A DNA stretch of 52,961 nucleotides from Acidobacteriota bacterium (GCA_009841055.1 VXMN01000122.1:1-52961); one strand, 5' to 3'; numbered from the stretch's first letter, positions 34,229 through 43,857 are shown. A program made the numbers and translations. Notes: a model not told the origin generated them from the sequence alone.

Positions 34229-34551
34229 CGTCAGGTCTCCTCCCACCTTCACATCAACTCTGGTGTTGACAGCATGTTACCACCGCAGGGGCAAGGCGCA
34301 CAATGCCGTCCGTGGGTGCGATTTTCGTGATTCAGGGGATGGAATGTGCAGGGTCCCGGAACCCGGCCTCTCAGGTCGTTGCCGGATGATGTGCGTCTGG
34401 GGGACTCGGCCCCTACGAGTTCACCTGCCGGAGCCGTTGCGATCAGGGCAGGAGTTTCAAGAGTCCATCGGGTATGATGGCCGGCACAGGAGTCCCGGGC
34501 TCCTGGCGAAACTTCGAAAGCCGACGGCATCTGACCCCATCAGGAGAAGCC
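34229..34551. other. Intergenic region between divergent genes
   Basis: The gap separates the DapA-like and M20 genes. A short dyad TCAAC...GTTGA lies near 34254-34269 and could be an operator. AGGAGAAG just before 34552 is the ribosome binding site of the M20 gene. No gene or repeat family was recognised. Confidence 0.45.
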
Positions 34552-35886
34552 ATGCGGCTACGCAACACCAACAGGCTGCCCCGTCTCCACCACCTGCTCA
34601 TCGGCTTGCTGCTGCTCGGATGGCCGCTGCAAGGGGCCGAATCCGGAGCGCCGACGGATCTTAGGGTCAACGCACAGCGCCTCCAGGAGCGCATCGACCG
34701 CCTGGCCCGCATCGGAGAGAGCCCTCAGGGAGTGACCCGCCTGGCATTCACCGAGGCCGACCTCAGCGGCCGGGCTTATGTGACCGGGCTCATGCAGGAG
34801 GCCGGCCTGGAGATCCGAGTCGACGAAGCCGGCAACCTGTCGGGACGCTTGCCGGGTGTGTTGCCCGGACTCGCCCCCATTGTGCTGGGGTCCCACATCG
34901 ACACCGTCCCTCTGGCCGGGGCCTACGACGGCGTGCTGGGAGTGATGGCGGCCATCGAGTGCGTCCTGGTGCTGGGGGAGAATGGAATCCGGACCCGACA
35001 CCCGCTGGAAGTCATTGTCTTTGCGAACGAAGAAGGAGGCTTGACCGGCAGCCGCGCCCTGTCGGGCCGGCTCAACGCCCGGGCTCTGGACGAATCCAGC
35101 CGCAGCGGGATGTCCGTCCGTCAGGGAATTGCAGCCCTGGGCGGCAATGCCGACCGAATCTCCCAAGCCATCCGCCGGCCCGGAGAGGTGAAAGCCTTCC
35201 TGGAGCTGCACATCGAGCAGGGAGGCAGCCTGGAGTCGGAGGGGACAGACATCGGCATTGTGGAGGGATTCGTAGGGATCCGCTGGTGGGACGTGACCGT
35301 GACGGGTTTCGCCAACCACGCCGGCACCACCCCCATGAACGCCCGCCGCGACGCCCTGCTGGCGGCCTCCAGGCTGGTGATCGCGGTCAACCGGGCCGCC
35401 AAGAGCCTGCCCGGAAGACAGGTGGCCACGGTGGGGCGCATCAGGGCAGAGCCGGGAGCCCCCAACGTCATTCCCGGACGGGTGGAATTGAGCCTGGAAC
35501 TGCGCGATCTCGCCAAACCCAAGCTGGACCGGGTATTCCAGGAAATCCGGCGTCGGGCGCAACTCATCGGGATGGAAACCGACACCGAGATCGAGTTCAA
35601 CGAAATCGACATCGGGGTGGAACCGACCCTGACAGACCCCAACTTGCAGGAGGTGATCCGCCAAACGGCGGAGGCCCTGGACCTGAGCTACGCCCGGCTG
35701 CCCAGCGGGGCCGCCCACGACGCCCAGAACATGGCCCACATCGCTCCCGCCGCCCTGATCTTTGTTCCCAGCGCGGGTGGCATCAGCCACTCGCCACAGG
35801 AATACACCAAACCTCGGGACGTCGCCAACGGCGCCAACCTGTTGCTGCAAACGCTTATCCGGCTGGACCGGCAGGCAGGTCCCTGA
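34552..35886 (+). CDS. Secreted M20 amidohydrolase, allantoate amidohydrolase/N-carbamoylase (hydantoinase) type
   Basis: The 444-residue protein has a signal peptide (LHHLLIGLLLLGWPLQGAES). The rest is a metal-dependent amidase of the N-carbamoyl-L-amino-acid hydrolase / allantoate amidohydrolase group. Metal ligands are seen as H115 in GSHIDTVP, D126 in AYDGVLG, E160/E161 in FANEEGG, the His of LELHIEQGG and the late His of GISHSPQEY. FANHAGTTPMNARRDA is the dimerisation-domain signature. Exported members are less common than cytoplasmic ones, so export is notable. ATG at 34552 follows AGGAGAAG. The reaction releases ammonia and CO2 or cleaves an N-acyl bond; the substrate is open. Confidence 0.9.
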   Translation: MRLRNTNRLPRLHHLLIGLLLLGWPLQGAESGAPTDLRVNAQRLQERIDRLARIGESPQGVTRLAFTEADLSGRAYVTGLMQEAGLEIRVDEAGNLSGRLPGVLPGLAPIVLGSHIDTVPLAGAYDGVLGVMAAIECVLVLGENGIRTRHPLEVIVFANEEGGLTGSRALSGRLNARALDESSRSGMSVRQGIAALGGNADRISQAIRRPGEVKAFLELHIEQGGSLESEGTDIGIVEGFVGIRWWDVTVTGFANHAGTTPMNARRDALLAASRLVIAVNRAAKSLPGRQVATVGRIRAEPGAPNVIPGRVELSLELRDLAKPKLDRVFQEIRRRAQLIGMETDTEIEFNEIDIGVEPTLTDPNLQEVIRQTAEALDLSYARLPSGAAHDAQNMAHIAPAALIFVPSAGGISHSPQEYTKPRDVANGANLLLQTLIRLDRQAGP

Positions 35887-36429
35887 CCGGTACGGGCGCG
35901 CGTTCCCAAATCGTGTCTGAAACTATGGGAATAGAGTTATCCAGGAAAAAACGACGAACCACAAATGGACACGAATGAACACCAATGAGCTGAATGAATT
36001 GTCAATCAGGTAGGGGTGCCAACTGATTTCGAGCGGTCTGTGTCCGGCGCCAAGGACCCCGACTTTGTTCACAAACACACACTCGATCATTGAGCCAATT
36101 GGCTTCCTTCAGGAGGGTGCCCCCGTGGGGGGAAATAGGACCACGAATTTATACGAATGGGTCGAATGATTTCACTGAATCAGTCGTTCCCTTTAAAGTT
36201 GTTGAGGTTTGGAATCAGGAATGAATCCGCCTCTGAGTTGCGCTATCTTCAGGTTTTTCAAGAGTCATTTGTGTTCATTCGTGTCCATTTGTGGTTCGTC
36301 TTTATTGGCAGTCGGCCGTTTTCCCTCGCATGATCGGCACGGCATAGGCAGGCCTTTTCGGAAACTTCCGGGGCTCGGCTGGAACGGAAATATCTGATCG
36401 ACCGGAAACCGGGGACGGCGGCCGGCCGG
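35887..36429. other. Intergenic region with interspersed repeat
   Basis: The 543-bp gap between convergent genes contains the inverted arms at 35953-35990 and 36265-36300. The 275-bp interior has no convincing gene. I see no terminator with a T-run. Confidence 0.7.
35953..36300. repeat. 10-bp-period interspersed repeat, copy 3 (inverted arms)
   Basis: Left arm 35961-35990 is three 10-mers ACAAATGGAC, ACGAATGAAC, ACCAATGAGC preceded by GACGAACC. Right arm 36271-36300 is GTGTTCATTC, GTGTCCATTT, GTGGTTCGTC. The arms are almost exact reverse complements over about 36 bases. The sequence beyond the right arm (TTTATTGGCAG, then TTTTCCCTCGCATGAT) resembles that beyond the right arm of copy 1 near 3922-3960. 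Confidence 0.8.
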
Positions 36430-38292
36430 CTACCCGGGGGTTTCCGTGTGCAGATCCCATCCCCCCAGTTCCCAGACCCTTACGTTGGTGGGCCGGAAGG
36501 GAGGCTGCCCCGAGTCCATCCAGTCAGACACCTCTTCCCGGTGTCCCAGCCGCGCAACATTGCGCACTCTGTGGGTCCCGTCCCAGAAGAAGAGGTGCTC
36601 CACCCCGGCCTCGTAGAGTTGGTGCGCCTTGCGGTATTGAGCCTCCTTCGTCAGGAACCGCGGCATCATGTTCAGGGCCACCCGGGCTCGGGTGCCCTTG
36701 ACCAGGGAGACGAACCACTCCACATCCTCGGGGTTCTCCCAGCTCGGTTCGCCGTCCCACGTGTTTGGGCCAACCTTGTTTCCATAGGCTCCTATCCGCT
36801 CGACCGAGGAATAGGGGACGATCACATCCACCAGACCTTCCTCGACCCAGGTGGCCAGGTCCATCCCAAAGAACAGGTTTTCTTCGCCATTGGAAACCAC
36901 GGTGGTGATCTCGAAGGGCTTTTCCCGCTTCAGTTCCAGAGCCACCCGGTCCAGCTCGGCCCGCAGCTCTCTCATGAACTGGGTCAGGAACCGTGAACGG
37001 TGGCGCATGAAGCGAGGATCATTCTCCGGAAGCTGGCGCGGGTCCAGGCCGTACTCTTTCTGAAACCCTTCAACCACCGGCGCCTCGTAGGCCACCAGCG
37101 GCGGGCGGCGATTGTAGAGAACCGCCACTCCGTCGATGGGATTTTCCGTGGCCACTTCACGAAAGAGCGACACCACGTAGCGCCGAGTCTCGGGGAAGGC
37201 ATAGGAGATACGGGGCATGGGCTTGCCCTCGCGATTAATGCAGACCAATTCCGGGTGCTGTTCATAGAAGCTGACGCCCGGAAGGGTCGGACCATAGTTT
37301 TCCGGGTAGATGAAGCCACCGGGACGGTAGGAGGCATGGAACTCTATTCCCACCTGGCGGGCGTACTCGGCGGCCACCCGAAAGGGGTCCACCCCGTTCT
37401 TGTGGTAGGCCTTCCAGCTCTCGGCCCACCAGCGGCCGTGGGGGCTGGTAAAGAAGGGACGGCCCCCTGCCGCCTGGGTCAAATCCAGCGAGTGGTCCCG
37501 GGCGATCTTGGAGATACGCTTGGCGCGGTCGCCGGTGCCGAACTCCCAGTAGACCCGGGACACGTCGGAATGACGCAGCGGTTCCAGTTGATCCCGGATT
37601 TCCTGCTCGGTTCCGCTGCGATCGATCACTCCGGCGTCGTTATGGATGAAGAGTCTCTTGGTGTCCTTGCGACGACGGTCAGACTGAATGGATCGCACCT
37701 GCTTCTCGGTGAGGGGCACCAGCTTGATGTAAGCGACCCAGGCGTGCACCGCCATGGGCTCGACGATCTGCTTGAAGACGATGTCCCTGCCGGTGAGGTC
37801 GGCTTCCTTCCAGAAGATGTCGTCGATGAAATGCTCCTGATGGTCCTTGGCTCCCTCGAGCCCCGTCAGGGTGCCGAAGGCCTGGTCGTCGCTCAGGCGG
37901 ACCCGAACCCGCCTGGGGCCGGTGAACGGTTCGCGGTAAATGCCGATGTAGATCCGGTGCCATCCTTCCCGCTTCAGCGGATAGGTGATTTCAGGCGGCC
38001 GGTTGTCCTCGGCGGCCACCAGCAGGTTGCCACTGAAGGAATCGGTGGCGTAGGAGAGCAGCCGCCAGGTGCCATGTTTCCATTCATTGGCCAGGGCGGA
38101 AGCCGGCTGGCACTTCTCCAGGTCGGTGAGATAGATGGCGTCGGCCTCTGAATCCGCGCCGGAAATACCGGCCGCGGGTTGCTCTCCGGGAGGAGGCGCC
38201 AGAGAGCAGCCCGTCCAAAGGATAGCCACTGACAGGAGCAGGCCGGCCGGCCAACCCAACGGCGACTCATTTCTCATCGGTGTCTTGCGCAT
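36430..38292 (-). CDS. Probable glycoside-hydrolase-like lipoprotein (GHL10-like)
   Basis: The 620-residue protein starts with a lipoprotein-like signal (LLLSVAILWTGCSLA; Cys after Gly, though the -3 residue is Trp). Residues 30-200 form a beta-rich region. From about 215 the protein has TIM-barrel character typical of family-10-like putative glycosidases: GVDPFRVAAEYARQVGIEFHASYR, ELVCINREGKPMPRISYAFPETR, VVSLFREVATENPIDGVAVLYN and WVEEGLVDVIVPYSS. The catalytic acids cannot be assigned with confidence. ATG at 38292 lies five nt after the stop of the sialidase-like gene, so translation is coupled and the two products probably act on the same glycan. A second ATG at 38277 is possible. Confidence 0.75.
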   Translation of the reverse strand: MRKTPMRNESPLGWPAGLLLSVAILWTGCSLAPPPGEQPAAGISGADSEADAIYLTDLEKCQPASALANEWKHGTWRLLSYATDSFSGNLLVAAEDNRPPEITYPLKREGWHRIYIGIYREPFTGPRRVRVRLSDDQAFGTLTGLEGAKDHQEHFIDDIFWKEADLTGRDIVFKQIVEPMAVHAWVAYIKLVPLTEKQVRSIQSDRRRKDTKRLFIHNDAGVIDRSGTEQEIRDQLEPLRHSDVSRVYWEFGTGDRAKRISKIARDHSLDLTQAAGGRPFFTSPHGRWWAESWKAYHKNGVDPFRVAAEYARQVGIEFHASYRPGGFIYPENYGPTLPGVSFYEQHPELVCINREGKPMPRISYAFPETRRYVVSLFREVATENPIDGVAVLYNRRPPLVAYEAPVVEGFQKEYGLDPRQLPENDPRFMRHRSRFLTQFMRELRAELDRVALELKREKPFEITTVVSNGEENLFFGMDLATWVEEGLVDVIVPYSSVERIGAYGNKVGPNTWDGEPSWENPEDVEWFVSLVKGTRARVALNMMPRFLTKEAQYRKAHQLYEAGVEHLFFWDGTHRVRNVARLGHREEVSDWMDSGQPPFRPTNVRVWELGGWDLHTETPG

Positions 38293-38297
38293 AAGCC

Positions 38298-39572
38298 TTA
38301 AGCCTCCGGGGCCTTCATGTCGGCCAGCATCTCGTCGGTGATGTTCTTCCCCAGGACGAACTGTTTGCGGTCGGCGTACCAGAAGACTCGACGGCCGTCC
38401 CTCTCCGTCAGGCTGGCGTACATGGCCAGCCACCAGAGCCGGGTCGTTCCGGCGGTCACCTTCTGCGTGTCGAAGAGAAACTTGGGCTCGCTGAACCACA
38501 GCGGCTGTTCCGCCCGGGGGCGAAATTCTCCCACCGTGATGTAAACGGGACGGCGGGCGTCCATGTCCCAGGGACCGGTGGCCCCGTCCCGGTAGCCGGA
38601 GTGATTGTGGAAGAAGAACAGGTAACGGCCGTCTGCCAGGCGGTAGAGGGGCTCGGGCGACTTGGGATGCTCGACCTTGGCGCCATTGTCTCGAAAGCGC
38701 ATGGGCTGGGTGGGGCGCCAACTGTGGCCGTGGTCGTCGGAAACGGTGTACCAGATATAGCCGGTCACCGTTCTCATGGTGGTGAACAACCGCCCGTCCG
38801 GCAAAAGCACCAGGCCCGGCTCCTGGGCCAGACTGTAGCCGCGGGAGTGCTCGGGTTCGATGTTGGGTGAGACTCGAACGGTCCCGGCCTCGTCCGGCAG
38901 CCAGGTGATTTTCAGGTCCCTGGGGTGGGGGCCCTCATCCACATTCTCGAAGCGCATGAACTCGATGCCGCTGTCGCCGTGGTTGCGATTGCCCCCGATG
39001 GGACGGGGATAGGCCATGGGGCTGCTCCACCGGGTGAATCCCACCAGCATGCGATCCTTGGCATCCCGGATGGGCTGCTGCCAGACGATACCCGTGGGGT
39101 GGACCTTGGGATCGGGGTGGTCGAAACGGGTCCTCCGCCAAGGGATATCCACACCGCTCGCGACCCAGGTGCGGCCATCGTCATCGGAGTACTTGACCCG
39201 CAAGGGCGCGGAATAGAGCCCACCGTCGCCGTATCCCAGGTGCTGGTTGTAGAGACAGTACATTCTTCCCGATCGGCTGATCAGCGGAAATCCCAGGGAA
39301 GGAACCATGTTCTTGTACCTGGACTCGTCAATGGCAAGAATCGGAGACCAGGTCTGTCCACCATCCCGGCTGCGCGAGCAGACCACTCTGAGGTTGGAGG
39401 AACTCTCATGGGAGCCCTGGGTCCACATGCACATGAGATCGCCCCCGGGGGTGTAGAAGACGTGAATGTGGTCGGAATACTCGTCCCTTTCCCCCGGAAC
39501 CTTCTGCAGATAGACGGCATAGTCGGGTGTGGTCCGTTTCCAGTCGTCGGTGTAGCAGTTCCCGTTGGGCAT
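38298..39572 (-). CDS. Sialidase-like BNR-repeat protein
   Basis: The 424-residue protein has three clear Asp-boxes, SRDGGQTWSP (near 68), SDDDGRTWVA (near 129) and SDDHGHSWRP (near 280), and the segment SGRMYCLYNQH, as in sialidase-superfamily six-bladed propellers. Many such proteins in environmental bacteria are of unproven activity. There is no signal peptide from the ATG at 39572, in contrast to the sialidase-like protein at 14185-15345; export by another route or cytoplasmic action is possible. GGGAG lies upstream. The lipoprotein glycosidase-like gene follows five nt downstream. Confidence 0.82.
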   Translation of the reverse strand: MPNGNCYTDDWKRTTPDYAVYLQKVPGERDEYSDHIHVFYTPGGDLMCMWTQGSHESSSNLRVVCSRSRDGGQTWSPILAIDESRYKNMVPSLGFPLISRSGRMYCLYNQHLGYGDGGLYSAPLRVKYSDDDGRTWVASGVDIPWRRTRFDHPDPKVHPTGIVWQQPIRDAKDRMLVGFTRWSSPMAYPRPIGGNRNHGDSGIEFMRFENVDEGPHPRDLKITWLPDEAGTVRVSPNIEPEHSRGYSLAQEPGLVLLPDGRLFTTMRTVTGYIWYTVSDDHGHSWRPTQPMRFRDNGAKVEHPKSPEPLYRLADGRYLFFFHNHSGYRDGATGPWDMDARRPVYITVGEFRPRAEQPLWFSEPKFLFDTQKVTAGTTRLWWLAMYASLTERDGRRVFWYADRKQFVLGKNITDEMLADMKAPEA

Positions 39573-39882
39573 CTTCGGTTCTTCTCCCTTCGAAATCGAC
39601 GTTTCCGGGCTTGGCGTCCACCCGGCCTAGTGACTATGAATCAGCCAACTAATCTATTCGATGTTTCGGGACAACTCAAAGGGAAAAGCATGTCCCCTCA
39701 AGACGATCCCGTGAATTGGACGGATGAGCTCGACTGGATCGACTCTGCAGGCGAAGTTCACCTCCAGTTGTCCTGCAGGTCGCGGCACCCTTTTAGAGAT
39801 TGACTCTCCCCGATGTTGAATATATGTTTCCGGTCTTGTCGCCGCAGAGCCGGCTCCGGTCCATCCTAGCGAGGAACCCACC
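39573..39882. promoter_or_regulatory. Divergent intergenic region with possible promoter for the luciferase-like gene
   Basis: TTGACT (39800-39805) and TATGTT (39823-39828) are 17 nt apart on the plus strand, a moderate sigma70-like match. GAGGA ahead of 39883 is the ribosome binding site. The rest of the gap shows no gene; the open frames through it continue from antisense of the neighbour. Confidence 0.35.
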
Positions 39883-41004
39883 ATGAGTCCCGTTCAACCT
39901 CTGAAATACGGCATGTTCCTGATGCCCATCCACAACCCGGCCAAGCCCAAGGCTCAGTGCTACGACGAGGACCTGGAGCTGATCGGCCGTTGCGAGGAGT
40001 GGGGATACGAGGAGTTCTGGGTGGGCGAGCACCACACCTCCAGCTACGAGAACATCGTCATGCCGGAGATCTTTCTGGCCAAGGCCTTTACCCAGACCGA
40101 GAGGATTCGCATGGGCCCGGCGCCTATCTGTCTTCAGTACCACCACCCGGCCCAGGTCGCCGGGCGCCTGGCCTTTCTGGACCACCTCTGCAAGGGACGG
40201 CTCAATCTGTGCTTTGGGCCGGGCGCGGTTCCCTCCGACCTGGAAGTCCATAACGTCGAGCCCAAGAACAGCGGGGCCATGGTCGCCGAATCCATCGACA
40301 TGATCCTGAAACTCTGGGCCGAAGAGCCGCCGCGGGAGATGACGGGCAGGTTTTGGGACTACCGTCTGAAGGACAGTATTTCGGAAGAGCTTGGGACCGG
40401 AGTGGTTCACCGGCCCTACCAGCTTCCCCATCCCCCCATCGCGGTCCCCTGCATGAGCCGGGGTTCGGGAACGGTTAAAATGGCCGGCTCCCACGGTTTC
40501 CAGCCCTTCAGCCACCATATGCTGCACAGAGAGGTTCTGAAGGATCACTGGGTCACCTACAGCCAGGCTGCCGAACAGGCGGGGCGAACTCCGCGACCCC
40601 AGGACTGGAAGGTTTCACTCAATATCTTCGTGGCCGACTCGACGGCGGAAGCCAAGCGGCTGGCGCGCGAGAATACCTTGGGCGGGACCATTGATTACAT
40701 CCTGACCTTCACGCGGAAGTTCGCGGGCGAACTGAAGCTGTTCCGGCGAGACCCGGAGATGGACGACGCCGATTGCAACCTCGACTACTTCATGAACGAG
40801 GTCGTCATTGCCGGCGACCCCGAAGAAGTGACCCGCCGGATCGTTGAGCTCCGCCAGGAGGTGGGACCCTTCGGCACGCTGGTGCTGGTGGCTCACGATT
40901 GGGACGACAGGGAGCGGCATCTCCACAGCCTGGAGCTGTTCGCCTCCGAGGTCATGCCGGCCCTTCAGCGCCAGCTCACTCCCAATCCGGTAGCCACCGG
41001 TTGA
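39883..41004 (+). CDS. Luciferase-like (LLM class) flavin-dependent monooxygenase
   Basis: The 373-residue protein belongs to the bacterial luciferase-like family, TIM-barrel enzymes that use reduced FMN or F420. Signatures are KYGMFLMPIHNP at the start, EEFWVGEHHTSSYENIVMPEIF, RIRMGPAPICLQYHHPAQVAGRLAFLD and GRLNLCFGPGAVPSDLE. Overall length and the early EHH motif fit FMN-dependent alkanal-type monooxygenases. It would need a flavin reductase; the small one at 5770-6276 is 34 kb away and the link is speculative. ATG at 39883 follows GAGGA. The gene is single. Confidence 0.9.
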   Translation: MSPVQPLKYGMFLMPIHNPAKPKAQCYDEDLELIGRCEEWGYEEFWVGEHHTSSYENIVMPEIFLAKAFTQTERIRMGPAPICLQYHHPAQVAGRLAFLDHLCKGRLNLCFGPGAVPSDLEVHNVEPKNSGAMVAESIDMILKLWAEEPPREMTGRFWDYRLKDSISEELGTGVVHRPYQLPHPPIAVPCMSRGSGTVKMAGSHGFQPFSHHMLHREVLKDHWVTYSQAAEQAGRTPRPQDWKVSLNIFVADSTAEAKRLARENTLGGTIDYILTFTRKFAGELKLFRRDPEMDDADCNLDYFMNEVVIAGDPEEVTRRIVELRQEVGPFGTLVLVAHDWDDRERHLHSLELFASEVMPALQRQLTPNPVATG

Positions 41005-41244
41005 TTGGCCGACACCGGCCTCTCATTCATTCCATCCCTTCCGAAACCCAAGAGCCGGATTCTGCGTCTATGCATGCGGAGTCTACCCCGCGTCCGTTCA
41101 AGAAAGGGTAGCGGTGACTTGGCCCCTGGCATATAATCTAGGGGTGCTTGGATTCCATTCGTTGGCTCAATTTTCCACACCGCGGCCTCGGTTCCACACC
41201 GGCGGCCGCACCCCAGCCCCGAGGAGGCGACCCTGGAGGTTCCC

Positions 41245-42315
41245 ATGAGGAAACATTGGAAATTCTTTCTGGCCTGTGGTTTGGTACTGACCTTTGCGGC
41301 TCTGGCTGAGCCGCCGGAAGCCCTGGCTCAAAGAGGCACCGTCGAAGGAGTCGTCACGCTCGACGGTCAACCCGTCAAGGATGCCGTAATCCAATTCGAG
41401 AACCTGGGGCGGGCGGGAAAACCCATCAAGACCAAGACCAACAAGAAGGGCCGCTTCAACCGCTACTTCATCCCCATCGGGCGTTACAAGGTCTCGGTGC
41501 ACATCGACAACGACAAGGTCTGGGAGAACGTCATCGACGTCTGCAGCCCCGGATCCCAGTGCCTTGGAGGAAAGGACACTCGCGTCATGCCTCCCATCGC
41601 TCTGCGCACGAGCAAAGGAGGCGGAGGGGGTAATGACGCGGCCTACGCCAAGCTGAATCAGGAGTTTCAGAAGGGGCGGGACCTGTTCATGAAGAAGGAC
41701 TTCACCATGGCCGCCCTGGCCTTCCAACGGGCCGCCCAGATGGACCCGGATCAGCACGTGATCCACGCTTTTCTGGGCGATACCTACCGGCAGATGAGAA
41801 AATACGACCAGGCTGTCGGCAGCTACCGGAGCGCTCTCACCGCACTGGCAAAGAAGAAGTCCAACCCCAACTCCGAGGTGGCCTACCGGAGGAGCATGGC
41901 TTCAACCCTGGCCATGGCCGGCAAGGGCACCGAGGCCTACGCGGCGGTCGAGAGGGTGGCCGAGCTGGCGCCGGAAAAACTGTCCGATGCCTACTTCAGA
42001 ATCGCGGCGGCATTCGTGCGGACCGGCAAGTCCAAGGAGGCGGTAGAGGCCTTCAGGAAATCTCTCAAGGCCGACCCCAAGAACGCCGAGGCCCAGTACC
42101 AGTTGGCTGTCACCCTGGTCAGCATGGCCACGGTCACCGAAGATGGCCAGCAGATCCCCGCTCCCGGCACCCTGGAGGCCTATCAGAGATATCTTGAGAT
42201 AGCCCCCACGGGGTCCCACGCGCTGGAGGCCAAGACGATGATCACGGCCTTTTCCCAAAAGGTGAAAACCACCTTCTCGGCGGAAGAGGAGAGAAAGAAG
42301 AAAAAGAAGAACTGA
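41245..42315 (+). CDS. Secreted protein with carboxypeptidase-regulatory-like and TPR domains
   Basis: The 356-residue protein has a signal peptide (HWKFFLACGLVLTFAALAE). Residues 30-120 form a carboxypeptidase-regulatory-like sandwich (GTVEGVVTLDGQPVKDAVIQ, KTNKKGRFNRYFIPIGRYKV). A Gly run (about 125-129) links it to TPR-type helices: FQKGRDLFMKKDFTMAALAFQRAAQMDP, HAFLGDTYRQMRKYDQAVGSY, AYFRIAAAFVRTGKSKEAVEAF and AEAQYQLAVTLVSM. The C terminus ends in a highly basic KKKKKN run. This combination is common in Acidobacteriota. It may be a periplasmic scaffold. A weak hairpin (42317-42339) follows the stop. Confidence 0.88.
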   Translation: MRKHWKFFLACGLVLTFAALAEPPEALAQRGTVEGVVTLDGQPVKDAVIQFENLGRAGKPIKTKTNKKGRFNRYFIPIGRYKVSVHIDNDKVWENVIDVCSPGSQCLGGKDTRVMPPIALRTSKGGGGGNDAAYAKLNQEFQKGRDLFMKKDFTMAALAFQRAAQMDPDQHVIHAFLGDTYRQMRKYDQAVGSYRSALTALAKKKSNPNSEVAYRRSMASTLAMAGKGTEAYAAVERVAELAPEKLSDAYFRIAAAFVRTGKSKEAVEAFRKSLKADPKNAEAQYQLAVTLVSMATVTEDGQQIPAPGTLEAYQRYLEIAPTGSHALEAKTMITAFSQKVKTTFSAEEERKKKKKN

Positions 42316-42316
42316 T

Positions 42317-42339
42317 CCCGCCCTGGCCCGATAGGCGGG
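42317..42339. terminator. Hairpin between convergent genes (weak terminator candidate)
   Basis: CCCGCC (42317-42322) and GGCGGG (42334-42339) form a 6-bp stem with an 11-nt loop just after the TPR gene stop. There is no T-run, so intrinsic termination is uncertain. Confidence 0.3.
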
Positions 42340-42366
42340 GAGCCGGAGCCGGATCGGCGCCGATGG

Positions 42367-43857
42367 CTATCGGCGGTCCGGAACACCCAGGCACCACTTG
42401 ACGGCGTTCCGCATCAGGCACTGGAACATCGGATGTTCCAGCGATTCCAGGGTGTGGCCGTTGGCCAGGTGGCAGAGCCGCCCTTGGCCGGCATGGTAAG
42501 CCCAGCCGGCCACCCCTGCCTTGCCCTGATCCGAGCGATTCCTCAGCAGCAACGACACCTTTTCCGAATCGAATGACGGTGTGTGCTGCTCGTCGGCCAC
42601 GAAGAAGCTTTTTACGCCCCGGGTAACGGGGTGCTCCGCATCCACCACCTCCACCCCAAACCTCTCCAAGGGCCCGTGCCCCTCATATCGCCCTCCCACC
42701 AGGTCGAGGTAGGGGCCCTCGGGATAGAGGCCCATGGAATTGTGCAGGTTCAGAAATCCCCCTCCGGCTTCCACGAATTCCACCACCGCTTTCTGCTGCT
42801 CCATGGTCATCCACTGGCGGTAGGGGCGCTCATTCCCCTCCGGCCAGAGCATGCCGTCCTTCAAGATCACCAGAAGCTGGACCCGAGCCAGGTTTTCCGC
42901 TGACAGCGCCCGGAAGTCGACGGCAAAGTGAGGGGTCACCCCGGTCGCCTCGAAGACCGGTTTCAGCCCCTCCCGGATGTGCTCCGGCTCATGAAACCGG
43001 TCGCCGATCAGGACCAGGGCCTGAGGTCCCGCCCCTTGTCCGGGGGGTCCCTGCCGTCCGAAGGGTGCCGCGGGGACCGTCTGCTCCCGGAACAGGTGGG
43101 CGATGTCTTCGGCGGCGGGCTCACCGTATGGGGGCCAAGGATAGTAGGAGGCAGGCAACAGGATCCCCTTTCGGATCTCTTCCAGGGGCAGGCCCAGGGA
43201 GATCCCATAAGCCACCTGGCGGTGCAACTCGGCCAGATAGCGCATCTGGCGGCCCAGCAGATCCTTGCCCTCCCAGCTCCCGTAGCCCGGAACCACCTGC
43301 TTGGCCCCAAGCTGCTTCAGTTTTCGAAGCGTGGCCATCCAGGCCTGAGTATCCCGTCCCGACAGATCGGCCCGTGGGCCATGAATGACCATCCGGCCCG
43401 CAAAGAGGATCCGCTCCCGTGGCAGGTAGAAGGCTGCCGCCGGCGTTTTCCGGCCGTCGTCGCAGGGAATCGCTTTGATGAGTCCCGGTCCCGTCCCGAA
43501 CGAGATCGTTGTCTGCGCCTCGGAAACCTCAACCACTTCAACGCTCCGCGCCTCGAGGGCCCGCAGCCTTTCGTCTTGCGGATCCGGTTCGCTGGTGAGC
43601 AACAGCGAGCGGACCGGCTTGGAGCCGGTACGGGCAACGGCCTCCAGGAACGCTTCCACACCGATTCCATGCGGCAGGTCGATCAGAACCGTCCGATCCT
43701 CCAACTCGATCCAACCGCAGTTGGCGGAACCGAAGCGGTCGGCGAAGCCGGCCAGGTGGACCCTGGGCGCGATCTGCTGCACGAAATCCAGAGCTCGGGC
43801 CGAACCGCCCCCCGCGGCCACGAAGAGACATCCGATCAAGGGGCCAAACCTAACCAT
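42367..43857 (-). CDS. Degenerate metallo-hydrolase-like domain fused to a ThuA-like domain
   Basis: The 496-residue protein begins with a signal peptide (VRFGPLIGCLFVAAGGGSARA). Residues 25-215 follow the metallo-beta-lactamase fold order (QIAPRVHLAGFADRFGSANCGWIELEDRTVLIDLP, then LLLTSEPDP, later ERILFAGRMVIHGPRADLSGRD and QVVPGYGSWEG). However the HxHxDH site is missing: the segment reads TSEPDPQDE. Residues 265-490 are ThuA-like (LVLIGDRFHEPEHIREGLKP, VVEFVEAGGGFLNLHNSMG, HPVTRGVKSFFVADEQHT), a glutamine-amidotransferase-like fold. Each domain is known, but the fusion is not one I recognise. ATG at 43857 has AGGAG six nt upstream. It converges on the TPR gene and diverges from a small membrane protein. 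Confidence 0.8.
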   Translation of the reverse strand: MVRFGPLIGCLFVAAGGGSARALDFVQQIAPRVHLAGFADRFGSANCGWIELEDRTVLIDLPHGIGVEAFLEAVARTGSKPVRSLLLTSEPDPQDERLRALEARSVEVVEVSEAQTTISFGTGPGLIKAIPCDDGRKTPAAAFYLPRERILFAGRMVIHGPRADLSGRDTQAWMATLRKLKQLGAKQVVPGYGSWEGKDLLGRQMRYLAELHRQVAYGISLGLPLEEIRKGILLPASYYPWPPYGEPAAEDIAHLFREQTVPAAPFGRQGPPGQGAGPQALVLIGDRFHEPEHIREGLKPVFEATGVTPHFAVDFRALSAENLARVQLLVILKDGMLWPEGNERPYRQWMTMEQQKAVVEFVEAGGGFLNLHNSMGLYPEGPYLDLVGGRYEGHGPLERFGVEVVDAEHPVTRGVKSFFVADEQHTPSFDSEKVSLLLRNRSDQGKAGVAGWAYHAGQGRLCHLANGHTLESLEHPMFQCLMRNAVKWCLGVPDRR

